Part shown: positions 1-7,357 of the stretch, one piece after another | Layout: each line of letters starts with the position of its first letter | How positions within the stretch are numbered: the stretch's first letter is position 1 | Assembly: GCA_900544645.1 (NCBI GenBank) | Contig: UQWG01000006.1 | Location: forward strand, 1-59,629 | Reading direction: 5' to 3' | DNA: 59,629 nucleotides | Origin: an uncultured Collinsella sp. | GTDB taxonomy: Bacteria; Actinomycetota; Coriobacteriia; Coriobacteriales; Coriobacteriaceae | Translations under genes and position numbers: made by a program | Notes under the pieces: generated by a model | Told to the model about the DNA's origin: nothing | Seen by the model: only the letters and a program-made list of their open reading frames with translations | Database searches by the model: none

Positions 1-54
1 AAGACAAAGTGCAAAGCCAACAATCGCTATCTTTGCATAGCTCTTGCCTGTCAT
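1..54 (-). CDS. 5' end of an unidentified membrane or secreted protein (cut by window edge)
   Basis: On the minus strand an ATG at 54–52 lies one base after the stop of the ABC protein gene and 5 nt after a good ribosome binding site (GAGGTGA, 66–60). Only 18 codons are inside the window. They read MTGKSYAK followed by a hydrophobic run (IAIVGFALCL), which fits a signal peptide or first membrane helix. It is probably co-translated with the upstream ABC gene, for example as a second transporter component or a lipoprotein. The family cannot be named. Confidence 0.5.
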   Translation of the reverse strand, partial: MTGKSYAKIAIVGFALCL

Positions 55-55
55 G

Positions 56-1870
56 TCATTCACCTCGCTCGTATGTATCGAGGTATTCCTGCTTGAGCGT
101 CTGCGAGGACGACTCGATCTTTTCCACGAGCGTGCCGTCTTCGATGAAGTAGAACGAGTTGGTGAGGTCTGCCAGGTCGTCGAGCAGGTGGCTTGAGATG
201 AGCACGCTTCGTCCCCGCGCCACCTCGCTGCGCATCGCGTCGCAGGAGGTTTTCCGCTTACCCGGATCGAGGCCGTTCAGCGGTTCATCGAGGATGAGGT
301 ACGGGCAATCGGTCGCTATCGCCATGGCAAGCTTTACCTGCTGCTTCATTCCTGTCGAGAGTTTACGGGTCGGCTTGTCGAGATATGGGGAGATTCCGAG
401 GGAGCTGCAGAGCGAGTCGATGTCGGCGGCCGATTTCCACGCCTCCCTAACGAAAGCAAGGTGCTCGATGGCCGATAGCGTGGGGTAGAGATCCGCGCCG
501 CCTGAAGAGCTCAGGTAGACGAGTTCTGCAAATTCGGCTGATCGGCGTTGGCAGATTCCGTCTGCCGCCAGGCTTCCCGAGCGGATGCGGGTGGGAAATT
601 GGCCCGACAGCGCTTCAAGAAGGGTGGTTTTCCCCGAGCCGTTGGGAGCAACGAGGCCCGCCGCCGTTCCCGGGCTCAGGAAAAGCGACCCGATTGAAAG
701 TATCGTCGTGCTCCCGTATCCCACGCTCGCGTCCAGAAGCTCGAGCCCATGGTGCTTTTTAGCGGGTCCAGCCTGTTTGGGCGAACGTGCCGCAACGGCG
801 CCGACCGCAAAAAGGACCGCGACGTATGCCAGGGCCACGGCAAGCATCGATGCGCTGCCTGAACCGGAGCCAATGAATTCCGTCGGGAAGCATCCCACGT
901 AACCCGTTGCCTCGATAGGCGAGAATACGGGCAGTGGCAGGAGCCCGAGCACGGCATTATGCCCTAGTGCCGAATCGGACAGTAACGGGAATGCCGGGGC
1001 CGCGACAAGCAGCGCGGAGGCAAGGGGGCCCGCGAGGACGCGCCTCGTTGCGGTCGATAGGACGACGGAACAAACGGATATCAAGGTTCCGCCCGCAAGA
1101 AGCGCGATAAGCAGGGCTGTGAAGACGTCTCCCGCAGTCGTGGTGGCAAGCGCGCCGTCATGGAAGAAGGCGATCGGGTACCCAATTTGCCCGAAGCCGT
1201 TTAGGGCCAAGGCGCAAATGCCCCCGGGTGCAAGGCCGGCGAGGAGCATCGCGGTCCCCGCGACGATTATCGAAAACACGATCTGAATAAGGCGCCGGAA
1301 TTTGGGCACGGGCGCCTTCGCCGCCAGGGTCCCGGGCCTTGTGGCGCCGAGCACGAGTATCGACGAGAGAAGGAAGGGGATGAAGGGAAGGAAAGACGGC
1401 GCCGTGGCAATGGCGTAAGGCAGGAAGGAAAGGAATGGCAGGTCGTTTGCGGAGGCCGGGATATCCGTGATGCCGGAGCTGCTCAGGGCACGGCAATATG
1501 CGAGCGCCGCGTCATTGGTCTCTCGGTCTCCCACGATGGACCCGGATTGGAAGCCTTCGCCCATGAGCGCGTAGTAGCTCTCGGCAGAATCGAGAAAGGC
1601 GGCGTCGGTTTGAGCGGCAAGGGCGGCGTTCGCGTATCTTGCAAGCTCCGCGTCATTTTGCTGCTCTGGAGATAGGTCTGTGCCGCTGGCCTGGGGCGCG
1701 CGCGTATTGAATGCGTCGACAAAGCCCTGCATGCCCTGTTTCATAAAGAAGGGCCCGTAAATGGGTGAATTGAACGCAATGGGGACGGAAAAGGCTGCAG
1801 CGAGAACGAGCGTACAAATCCATACGGCCCTGTCTCTTAGGATTAGTTTGAGAAGAAGTCGACAGTACAT
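56..1870 (-). CDS. ABC transporter, permease fused to ATP-binding domain
   Basis: The 604-aa protein has an N-terminal membrane part (about residues 1–365, with a helix at 15–35 and several more at 145–360) and a C-terminal ATPase (about 375–604). The ATPase shows a Walker A loop at 408–416 (APNGSGKTT, with Ala where the first Gly usually is), an LSTGMKQQ signature at 504–511, Walker B YLILDEP at 524–530 and a SSH switch histidine. This permease–ATPase order resembles ABC-2 type exporters whose substrates are often peptides or lipids. The substrate is unknown. The start ATG follows AGGTG by 8 nt. A partial membrane-protein gene begins directly downstream. It lies inside the putative integrated element. 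Confidence 0.85.
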   Translation of the reverse strand: MYCRLLLKLILRDRAVWICTLVLAAAFSVPIAFNSPIYGPFFMKQGMQGFVDAFNTRAPQASGTDLSPEQQNDAELARYANAALAAQTDAAFLDSAESYYALMGEGFQSGSIVGDRETNDAALAYCRALSSSGITDIPASANDLPFLSFLPYAIATAPSFLPFIPFLLSSILVLGATRPGTLAAKAPVPKFRRLIQIVFSIIVAGTAMLLAGLAPGGICALALNGFGQIGYPIAFFHDGALATTTAGDVFTALLIALLAGGTLISVCSVVLSTATRRVLAGPLASALLVAAPAFPLLSDSALGHNAVLGLLPLPVFSPIEATGYVGCFPTEFIGSGSGSASMLAVALAYVAVLFAVGAVAARSPKQAGPAKKHHGLELLDASVGYGSTTILSIGSLFLSPGTAAGLVAPNGSGKTTLLEALSGQFPTRIRSGSLAADGICQRRSAEFAELVYLSSSGGADLYPTLSAIEHLAFVREAWKSAADIDSLCSSLGISPYLDKPTRKLSTGMKQQVKLAMAIATDCPYLILDEPLNGLDPGKRKTSCDAMRSEVARGRSVLISSHLLDDLADLTNSFYFIEDGTLVEKIESSSQTLKQEYLDTYERGE

Positions 1871-2010
1871 TTAGAAGCACCTACGTTCCTCAAAGCATCG
1901 TTAGATTAATAATGACAGACCGAATGAAGATGCGTGCGATGGGGGCGAGGCGAATGGCTGAGCGGTATCGATACGCGGGTTCAACGGTATTATATTGACT
2001 ACATAGATTA

Positions 2011-2211
2011 TTAACTTGCTTGACTTGTAAACCTAGTCGTCCTGTCATCATATTCAACTTCGAAAAAAGGGGAATGAGGGCATCCCGATGCATCGAGTAT
2101 TACTGGAACCCCGGCGATACGCTGAATGATTTGTGACGAATAGTCATGTCCATCAAGAAGGCTCGACGCTTCGGGCAGCTCGTCAATCGATATATCAATT
2201 CTTGGAGACAT
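2011..2211 (-). CDS. small hypothetical protein, 66 aa
   Basis: This 66-codon ORF starts at an ATG preceded by GGTAGGA with about 5 nt spacing. The product is acidic in its first half (ISIDELPEASSLLDG), has a single Cys, and ends in a Ser/Thr-rich tail. It has no membrane helix and no motif I recognise. It overlaps the 3' end of an even smaller hydrophobic ORF upstream, so the two may be translationally coupled. It sits in AT-rich DNA between the ABC gene and the divergent DUF1648 gene. It could equally be chance or a remnant. Confidence 0.35.
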   Translation of the reverse strand: MSPRIDISIDELPEASSLLDGHDYSSQIIQRIAGVPVILDASGCPHSPFFEVEYDDRTTRFTSQAS

Positions 2212-2284
2212 GTATTCCTACCATTTTTAAAGAAACAACGGCGGTAATCGCTATCGCGATTGCGCCAATAATACCGAGCGCCAT
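2195..2284 (-). CDS. 29-aa hydrophobic peptide ORF
   Basis: On the minus strand, ATG at 2284–2282 opens a 29-codon ORF ending in TGA at 2197–2195. The product is a near-perfect single membrane helix (ALGIIGAIAIAITAVVSLKM) with a short basic tail ending VSKN. No strong ribosome binding site precedes it. It overlaps the start of the 66-aa ORF by 17 nt in another frame. It might be a small membrane peptide or toxin-like peptide, or a truncated gene start. No function can be assigned. Confidence 0.3.
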   Translation of the reverse strand: MALGIIGAIAIAITAVVSLKMVGIHVSKN

Positions 2285-2343
2285 CTATTTATACTTGATT
2301 TAAGGCGGAGTGGAATGTGGGCGCGCAAGGAGATGCGGAATCG

Positions 2344-2970
2344 ATGAGAGCCTCAAAAAAAATTACTGCAGTGTTATCATCTTTCATCCTCTCTATTCTT
2401 CCATTTCTGATTCTATGGGCGGCTTGGTCAGCCCTCCCCGATGCAATTCCCGCTCATTGGAGTGGGGGTGTGGTTGATCGATGGGGTAATAAGCTTGAAT
2501 TGCTGGTTGTTCCGCTGTTTTCTCTGATTGGTTCTATTGCAATTTCTGTGTACCTTATTGTTTCCACGCGGCGAAGAGAGTTCGCGGATTTCTCTGTTCG
2601 AATGCGACGGGACTTTGTTGCGTGCTATATTTCCAGTCTTCTTTTATCGACAACCTGCTCAGCGATAATTGCCGTTTGGGTTCAGTTGATTCTTGCGCAA
2701 AGCACTGCGGTTGATGGGGGACTTGGACTATCGATCCTGTATTCCCTTCCCGGGCTATATGTGATCTTGTGCGCTTTGCCGCCTTTTTATGCGAGCGGCG
2801 AGAGCAAAAAGGCAGAGCGCCTGATAACAGTTCTTATTGGCGGCGCGGAGATTGTTCTTTGTGGAATAGTGCTTGAAGGTTCGGCTGCCTCTTATGCGAT
2901 GATTGGACTGATGGTTCTGTTCTGTGCGTTTGAGATTGTGTCACAGGTAAGGGATAGCCGGTCCTTATGA
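2344..2970 (+). CDS. DUF1648 (SdpI/YhfL-like) membrane protein
   Basis: The protein has about 208 aa and five to six predicted membrane helices. After the first helix comes the DUF1648 signature (LPDAIPAHWSGG followed by VDRWGNK), the pattern 'P..IP.HW...G..D.WG.K'. DUF1648 occurs in SdpI-type immunity proteins and in uncharacterised membrane proteins, so an immunity role is possible but unproven. The ATG at 2344 follows AAGGAG (2327–2332) by 11 nt. An in-frame GTG at 2317 with GGCGGAG upstream is an alternative adding nine residues. It is divergent from the two small ORFs, and its codon use is more AT-rich than that of the housekeeping genes. Confidence 0.7.
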   Translation: MRASKKITAVLSSFILSILPFLILWAAWSALPDAIPAHWSGGVVDRWGNKLELLVVPLFSLIGSIAISVYLIVSTRRREFADFSVRMRRDFVACYISSLLLSTTCSAIIAVWVQLILAQSTAVDGGLGLSILYSLPGLYVILCALPPFYASGESKKAERLITVLIGGAEIVLCGIVLEGSAASYAMIGLMVLFCAFEIVSQVRDSRSL

Positions 2971-3470
2971 GTTGAATTACGCGTGTGCGGATATACAGGT
3001 TGGCATGTTAAGCTGGTCGTTTTCTCGTTCTGGGACATTTGCAGTAGGATGAGTGGGACTAGGCGCGCTGCGGTGTGATGGTGACGGTTGAGACTTGTAT
3101 CGCTGCAAATCCGCTGATGCACATTTTGCTATTGGGCTTGAAGGTGGGACCGACAGGCCTTTGTTTGGGATGTTCTGGTCGTCCAACGCGTGTTGCACGG
3201 CTTTATATTGTTTCGCTCGTTCGGCGCTCCGTTGGAGCATTTCCGGGTTTGTCGGCATCATGACTTGGCCAAGTGACACGCTTGCCGGGACGGTTGTAAC
3301 GCCGCGCCGGTTCCGTGTGCTCCTTCGTTGTTGGCCTGTCCAGCCGGGGGCGGATTCGGCCTCATGTTGTGGCGCACGGCCTTCAGGGGCTTCCCCTGGC
3401 GAGTTATGTTCGTCCGTATGGGTAAGGGTCGGGTTGAGCTGACAATCCCGTGTCGGAAGGGGCTTGCACC
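2971..3470. other. 500-bp interval without a convincing gene
   Basis: No ORF here has both a credible start site and a recognisable product. A minus-strand frame around 3000–3300 gives protein-like text (for example NPEMLQRSAERAKQYKAVQ) but has no start signal and runs antisense into the next gene. It may be the decayed end of a mobile-element gene. GC content rises sharply towards 3470. Confidence 0.4.
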
Positions 3471-4070
3471 ATGCGCGCGATGACAGAGATTGAGTGGCTG
3501 GACGGCCGTGTGACGAAAGTGCCGGAGCTCGCCCTGGGCGATGCGCTCGGCGAGAGCGTCCAGGCGGAGCTCGATTTCGGGTTCGACGACGTGTTGGAGG
3601 GCCTTTGGGTCGAGGTGCGCCATCATGAGCCGGATGAGGACTCGGACGGCGACCCGCGCGGGAGGGGCTGCGCACTGTATGCGGACTGCCGGTACAGCCT
3701 GGTCGAACCGTCGGACCTCGACCGTGTCTTCTGCATCCTTTACGAGGGACAGCCGAGGGTCTGCCGCGTCGCGGGGGAGCTCGTGAACCTTTCGCGGGCC
3801 TGCGCGTTGTCCTGCCTCATGCTCGGATCTCCCTACCCGCCAGGCGCCCTCGAGGCCCTGGCCGCGTGCGCTCGATACCTCTGCGGTCCGGCTTTCACAT
3901 CCGACCTCACCGCCCGCGCCCGCGGCGCGGGGGAGCTAGGGCCCCCATGTGTCGGGACCTCATTCAGGGCATCGACTGCATCCGGCCTTTGGCATTCGCC
4001 GCCCGGCCCTCCGGTCCCGCCCGGCCGACGGGTTTCCCGTCTATGGCAAGACGATTGCACTTATATATAA
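3471..4070 (+). CDS. hypothetical protein of the integrated element
   Basis: About 199 codons start at an ATG 8 nt after GGAAGGGG (3455–3462). The first ~140 residues look like a real acidic protein (TEIEWLDGRVTKVPELALGD..., several DE-rich stretches, GC-rich codons). The last ~55 residues (from about 3905 on) are Pro/Arg/Gly-rich and look like readthrough into non-coding DNA. A GC-rich hairpin (CCCGCGCC/GGCGCGGG, 3913–3931) lies where the style changes, so the gene may be truncated or frameshifted there. I do not recognise the family. Its position beside the integrase suggests mobile-element cargo. Confidence 0.45.
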   Translation: MRAMTEIEWLDGRVTKVPELALGDALGESVQAELDFGFDDVLEGLWVEVRHHEPDEDSDGDPRGRGCALYADCRYSLVEPSDLDRVFCILYEGQPRVCRVAGELVNLSRACALSCLMLGSPYPPGALEALAACARYLCGPAFTSDLTARARGAGELGPPCVGTSFRASTASGLWHSPPGPPVPPGRRVSRLWQDDCTYI

Positions 4071-4101
4071 GTGTATTCCCGGATTGGGGATATGTTTCAG
4101 C

Positions 4102-4173
4102 CTACGCCGCTACAGGGCTACATCCGTAGCGCACTACATCGCCACACGGCTACACGCCTACAGGACTACACGC
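4102..4173. repeat. tandem array of an 8-bp unit (CTACANNN)
   Basis: CTACA or CTACG begins at 4102, 4110, 4118, 4134, 4150, 4158 and 4166. The two missing 8-bp steps (4126 GTAGC, 4142 CCACA) hold degenerate or inverted copies. This makes nine units in exact 8-bp register, consensus CTACA plus three variable bases. The period is not a multiple of three, so a coding repeat is unlikely. It could be an iteron-like protein-binding array. Confidence 0.75.
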
Positions 4174-4194
4174 CGCCGCCCAGCCGAACGGGGG

Positions 4195-4217
4195 GAGGGT
4201 CGCCCATGGGCGCCCTC
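4195..4217. repeat. palindrome centred on CGCCCATGGGCG
   Basis: GAGGG-T-CGCCCAT pairs with ATGGGCG-CCCTC, giving 23 bp with a single bulged T. It lies 20 bp after the 8-bp array. Together with the next inverted repeat it suggests a DNA-processing or protein-binding region of the element. Confidence 0.55.
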
Positions 4218-4227
4218 GGGCCATGCT

Positions 4228-4301
4228 CCCAATTTTGAGAGAGGTGCCGTCTGCGCCGCCCGAAAGCCGTCTGCACTTGCAGGCCTCTTTTCGAAATTGG
4301 G
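4228..4301. repeat. imperfect inverted repeat enclosing a 9-bp direct repeat
   Basis: CCCAATTTTGAGAGAGG (4228–4244) is nearly the reverse complement of 4284–4301 (CCTCTTTTCGAAATTGGG). The interval between them contains GCCGTCTGC twice (4246–4254 and 4266–4274). There is no T-run on either side, so it is not a simple terminator. The arrangement resembles origin or transfer sites of mobile elements, but that is inference. Confidence 0.5.
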
Positions 4302-4380
4302 CCGCGCGGCTGAAAATCCACGCCTGAGACGCGGGACCCCATCTGCATTCCCGCGGACGCATTGCGCAATCGTAAAAAGA

Positions 4381-4418
4381 GCGGCACGGGCGTCCACGTT
4401 CGCGGAAACCCGTGCCGC
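4381..4418 (-). terminator. rho-independent terminator of the integrase gene
   Basis: GCGGCACGGG (4381–4390) pairs with CCCGTGCCGC (4409–4418). Read on the minus strand the stem is followed by TCTTTTTA. It sits about 100 nt after the integrase stop codon. Confidence 0.75.
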
Positions 4419-4515
4419 ATTTGCGTCAACGAGAAGACCTAGTAGAATCTATCTAAACGCTATTCCACATTCCCGTACTTGCACTACGGATTTGGGAAAG
4501 CGCATGTCTCAGCCT

Positions 4516-6006
4516 CTACTCGACCACGGTCGCCTCGGTCGGGATGGCCCCCAGCACTGCCGCGTACTCGGTGGGGTAGAGGCGGCTAATGGTCTGGACG
4601 TCGCGGATGAGGACGTTGCGGTCGTCGGGCTCGGAGATGCCGTAGCCGAACGCCTCGAGCGTCTCGATCGCCTCGCGGATCTTCTGCTGGAACATGGGGC
4701 CGGGGTCCACCCTCAGGCCGAGGTAGCCGCGCCACAGGCTTGGCGACACGCGCAGCATGTTCTGGATCTTGGACATCGGCTCGATGTCGGCGTAGACGTT
4801 GAGCGTGACCATGGCGTCCTTGTGCCCGAGGATCGACTGCAGCGCCTTGATGTCGCCGCCGTGGCGGATCCACTGCGTCGCGAAGGTGTGGCGCAGGCCG
4901 TGGAACGTGATCAGCTCGTCGTTGGTGCCCATGAGGCCGTTGGTCTCCGAGAACGTCTTGAACGCCCTGCGGATGTAGCTGGTGGTGGCGAAGGAGCCGT
5001 CCGGCCGCGACACGACGTATCTGTCCGCGAGGTCGCGCGTGCCGACGGTCGATGCCTCCCGGAGCCTCCGAGTATCGATCCCGTGGATCTCTTTCAGGAA
5101 GGGGAGCAGGCCCACCGGGTCGATGGGGATCGTCCTCAGGTCGTGGTTCTTGGTGTCCTTGATGAAGGAGCCCCTGTCCTTGACGTAGGCCACCGAGTGC
5201 CTGACCGTGATGAGCCCCGACTCGAAGTCGACGTCGCACCACCGCAGGCCGCAGACCTCGCCGATGCGCATCCCGGTGTGCAGGGCGAGCACGACCGCCC
5301 GCCTGAAGGTCGAGTCCGGCATCATCGAGGTCACCGAGTTGAGCTTCGGCACGAGGTCGGAGCGCAGCGCGTTCCTGGGCCTAGCGATGACCCTGGGCGC
5401 GAGGGCGCCGTCGAACGGGTTCCTCCCGATCGTGTCGTTGCTCCTCTTCAGCAGGACGGCGTAGAGCCGCTTGCCGAGCTTGAAGGACTTGTTGAGTGTG
5501 TCGGGCGCCGTGCCCAGGGCGATTCTGCGCCTCGACCACGCGTTGACGTCGTCGGTCGTCACCTCGTTGACGGGGACGAGGCCGAGCTCGTCGCGCTCGA
5601 TGTGCAGGGCGCTGTAGTGGTAGTCGTCGCGGGTCGTCGGGGTGATCCTGTTCATCTCCAGGCAGAAGTCGATGAACTTCTCGAGCGCCTCGGAGAGCGG
5701 CAGCGCGGCGTAGTCGTCCCGCTGTTCGGCGGGAAGCCCGGTGCCGACAGCGGTCCTCGTCTTCTCGGCCTCGGCGAGCTCCAGCTCAACCTCCGACCTG
5801 AATTCCGCGAGGACGCGCATCGCCGCCGCCTTTCCCCGCATGCTCTGCTTCAGGCAGGGCACGCCGGTGTTCTTGGTCCTCTGGACCTTCTTCCCGGTCA
5901 TCTCGTCGGCCACCGTCACGACGGCCTGCCATTTGCCTTTGTTCTTCCTCACGCCGCCGGCTCCGCATACGCGTAAGGTTTTATTGCTGCATTTCTCGTT
6001 TTGCAT
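4516..6006 (-). CDS. tyrosine site-specific integrase
   Basis: This 496-aa phage/ICE-type integrase cuts and rejoins DNA to insert or excise its element. The N-terminus (about 15–75) looks like the arm-binding domain, followed by a core-binding SAM-like domain (about 100–190) and a catalytic domain. The catalytic residues are visible: R247 in HTGMR, K286 as the likely hairpin lysine, H369 and R372 in HGLRHT, H395 in LGHKD and nucleophile Y405 in NVYAD. The tail after 410 is about 85 residues long. AGGAG precedes the ATG by 5–6 nt. The gene ends in its own terminator, and its start lies 260 bp from a tRNA 3' fragment, the expected layout for a tRNA-targeting integrase. No excisionase is evident in the window. 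Confidence 0.93.
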   Translation of the reverse strand: MQNEKCSNKTLRVCGAGGVRKNKGKWQAVVTVADEMTGKKVQRTKNTGVPCLKQSMRGKAAAMRVLAEFRSEVELELAEAEKTRTAVGTGLPAEQRDDYAALPLSEALEKFIDFCLEMNRITPTTRDDYHYSALHIERDELGLVPVNEVTTDDVNAWSRRRIALGTAPDTLNKSFKLGKRLYAVLLKRSNDTIGRNPFDGALAPRVIARPRNALRSDLVPKLNSVTSMMPDSTFRRAVVLALHTGMRIGEVCGLRWCDVDFESGLITVRHSVAYVKDRGSFIKDTKNHDLRTIPIDPVGLLPFLKEIHGIDTRRLREASTVGTRDLADRYVVSRPDGSFATTSYIRRAFKTFSETNGLMGTNDELITFHGLRHTFATQWIRHGGDIKALQSILGHKDAMVTLNVYADIEPMSKIQNMLRVSPSLWRGYLGLRVDPGPMFQQKIREAIETLEAFGYGISEPDDRNVLIRDVQTISRLYPTEYAAVLGAIPTEATVVE

Positions 6007-6189
6007 GTCTGCTCCTGAATCCGCAGTTGATTAGAAACAGGCGGGCCCACCTGCGGGAACCCGGAACGGCGACGATTCGGGGCTCCTACCCCCGTTGATT
6101 AAATCACCGGCTGCACCGCGCTCCTCGAAGCCGATAATATGCTATCTGGACAGACCGCGCTGAGCTGGTAAAATTTACTTATGCGGAAA

Positions 6190-6216
6190 TGCGCTACTTG
6201 CGCTATCTGCGCGTGT
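6190..6216. repeat. 9-bp tandem repeat, possible integrase arm sites
   Basis: TGCGCTACT (6190–6198), TGCGCTATC (6199–6207) and TGCGCGTGT (6208–6216) are consecutive 9-bp units, the third degenerate. They lie between the integrase start and the tRNA fragment, where arm-type binding sites would be expected. The binding role is inference. Confidence 0.45.
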
Positions 6217-6248
6217 TTTAACAAAATTAGCACAGGTCAGGGTCATTC

Positions 6249-6301
6249 TGACCCCGCTGGGGGTCAAGGGGTCGCTGGTTCGAATCCAGTCGTCCCGACC
6301 A
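6249..6301 (+). other. tRNA 3' fragment with adjacent hairpin: probable att site
   Basis: Positions 6272–6301 read as a T-arm (GCTGG-TTCGAAT-CCAGT) plus the 3' acceptor strand CGTCCCG and ACCA. No matching 5' acceptor (CGGGACG) occurs within 80 bp upstream, so this is not a whole tRNA. The 3' end could suit a tRNA-Pro, but this is only a guess. A 7-bp hairpin TGACCCC-gctg-GGGGTCA (6249–6266) abuts the fragment. An integrase gene on one side and a terminator on the other mark it as the chromosome–element junction. Confidence 0.75.
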
Positions 6302-6310
6302 GAAGTTTGC

Positions 6311-6335
6311 AGGTCAGGCACCTAGTGCCTGACCT
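6311..6335 (+). terminator. terminator after the tRNA 3' fragment
   Basis: An 11-bp perfect stem, AGGTCAGGCAC (6311–6321) with GTGCCTGACCT (6325–6335), has a 3-nt loop and is followed by TTTTTGTTTTT. It probably belonged to the original tRNA gene and now sits just outside the element. Confidence 0.85.
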
Positions 6336-6410
6336 TTTTTGTTTTTAATCACTATGATTATTTTGCTCAAAGCAACAATGTTCCCGCTCGATGTAATCAC
6401 CGAATCAAAA

Positions 6411-6459
6411 CGTGTACATCAGCCACCAAAATCGACATGTTTGGAGGCTGATGTACACG
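6411..6459. repeat. 49-bp interrupted palindrome
   Basis: CGTGTACATCAGCC (6411–6424) is perfectly complementary to GGCTGATGTACACG (6446–6459). An inner CCAAA/TTTGG pair continues the symmetry. There is no T-run. It lies between the tRNA terminator and the next gene and may be an intergenic repeat or a large operator. The rest of 6336–6586 shows nothing else I can name. Confidence 0.7.
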
Positions 6460-6586
6460 AATGCGAAATCCCCCGCCGCCTAAAAGTACCTTCCACATGT
6501 CTGGACTATCTATGGCTGCGCTGGATAGACATCGCCGGAACGGGTATAGTATCGAAAGTTTTGTCGTTAACCAGCGGGGGAGTCCT

Positions 6587-7291
6587 GTGGGCATCAAAAA
6601 GAAGATCAAAAAGGAGCTTATCGGCACCTCCGATTACCCGTCGAATAAGATCTTTACGATCTCCAATTTCATCACCTTTACGCGCCTGATCCTCACCCTG
6701 GTATTTTTGTACCTGTTTGTGACGGATAACAACCGCGTCATCGCCATTGTTATCTACGCCGTTGCCGCCTCCACCGACTGGATGGACGGCCAGATCGCCC
6801 GCATGACTAAGACGGTCTCATGGCTCGGCAAGGTCATGGATCCCATCTGCGACCGTGCGCTGCTGTTCACCGGCGTCTTGGGACTGGTGGTCCGCGGAGA
6901 GCTACCCATCTGGGTCTGCGTGCTCATTATTGGCCGCGACATCTATCTGGGCATCGGCACGCTCATCGTTCGTCATTATCACCGTCGCCCCATCGATGTC
7001 GTCTTTCCCGGAAAGATTGCCACAGCGCTGCTCATGACTGGTTTCTCGCTCATGCTGCTCGGGTTCCCCGTTGTTGACGGCCTGCATCTTTTGCCTTCTA
7101 CTCTCACGGCCTTCCCGGGCCTCAACGGAAGCTCGGTGCCCCTCGGCATCTTCTTTGTGTACGGCGGCGTGATCTTCTCCATGCTCACGGCTGTCATCTA
7201 CTCCATTAAGGGCGGAGCGGCCATTAAACAGGCTCTCACGCATCCCGAGGACGAGGACATCGACTTTCTGAACCCTGAAATCGAAGACTGA
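6587..7291 (+). CDS. CDP-alcohol phosphatidyltransferase family protein
   Basis: The 234-aa integral membrane enzyme carries the family signature D-x2-DG-x2-AR-x8-G-x3-D-x3-D (DWMDGQIAR, then WLGKVMDPICDR). Such enzymes transfer a phosphatidyl group from CDP-diacylglycerol to an alcohol such as glycerol-3-phosphate or inositol phosphate. The substrate is not evident. I chose the GTG at 6587, which follows GGGGGAG by about 4 nt and begins GIKKKIKKE. An upstream in-frame extension to 6461 runs into the palindrome. A second paralogue (pgsA) lies at 27547. The neighbourhood with an FHA protein and a MerR regulator resembles the pgsA2–garA region of other Actinobacteria. Confidence 0.85.
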   Translation: MGIKKKIKKELIGTSDYPSNKIFTISNFITFTRLILTLVFLYLFVTDNNRVIAIVIYAVAASTDWMDGQIARMTKTVSWLGKVMDPICDRALLFTGVLGLVVRGELPIWVCVLIIGRDIYLGIGTLIVRHYHRRPIDVVFPGKIATALLMTGFSLMLLGFPVVDGLHLLPSTLTAFPGLNGSSVPLGIFFVYGGVIFSMLTAVIYSIKGGAAIKQALTHPEDEDIDFLNPEIED

Positions 7292-7357
7292 TTCGTTGGG
7301 GTATGATTACGTACGGTTCATTATTTGCGGCACGTCCGCGATAAGTTAGGGGTTGTC

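Noticed and set aside
2977..3675. 232-aa minus-strand ORF
   Set aside because: It has no start signal and overlaps the better-supported plus-strand gene. A decayed gene in its middle remains possible.
4102..4173. CRISPR or coding repeat
   Set aside because: The 8-bp period is too short for CRISPR and is not a multiple of three.
3949..5976. 675-aa open frame on the plus strand opposite the integrase
   Set aside because: It is an antisense shadow of a GC-rich gene. The product is His/Arg/Val-rich without domains, and it runs through the repeat cluster.
6226..6301. complete tRNA gene
   Set aside because: The T-arm and 3' acceptor are present, but no complementary 5' acceptor, D-arm or proper anticodon arm fits upstream.
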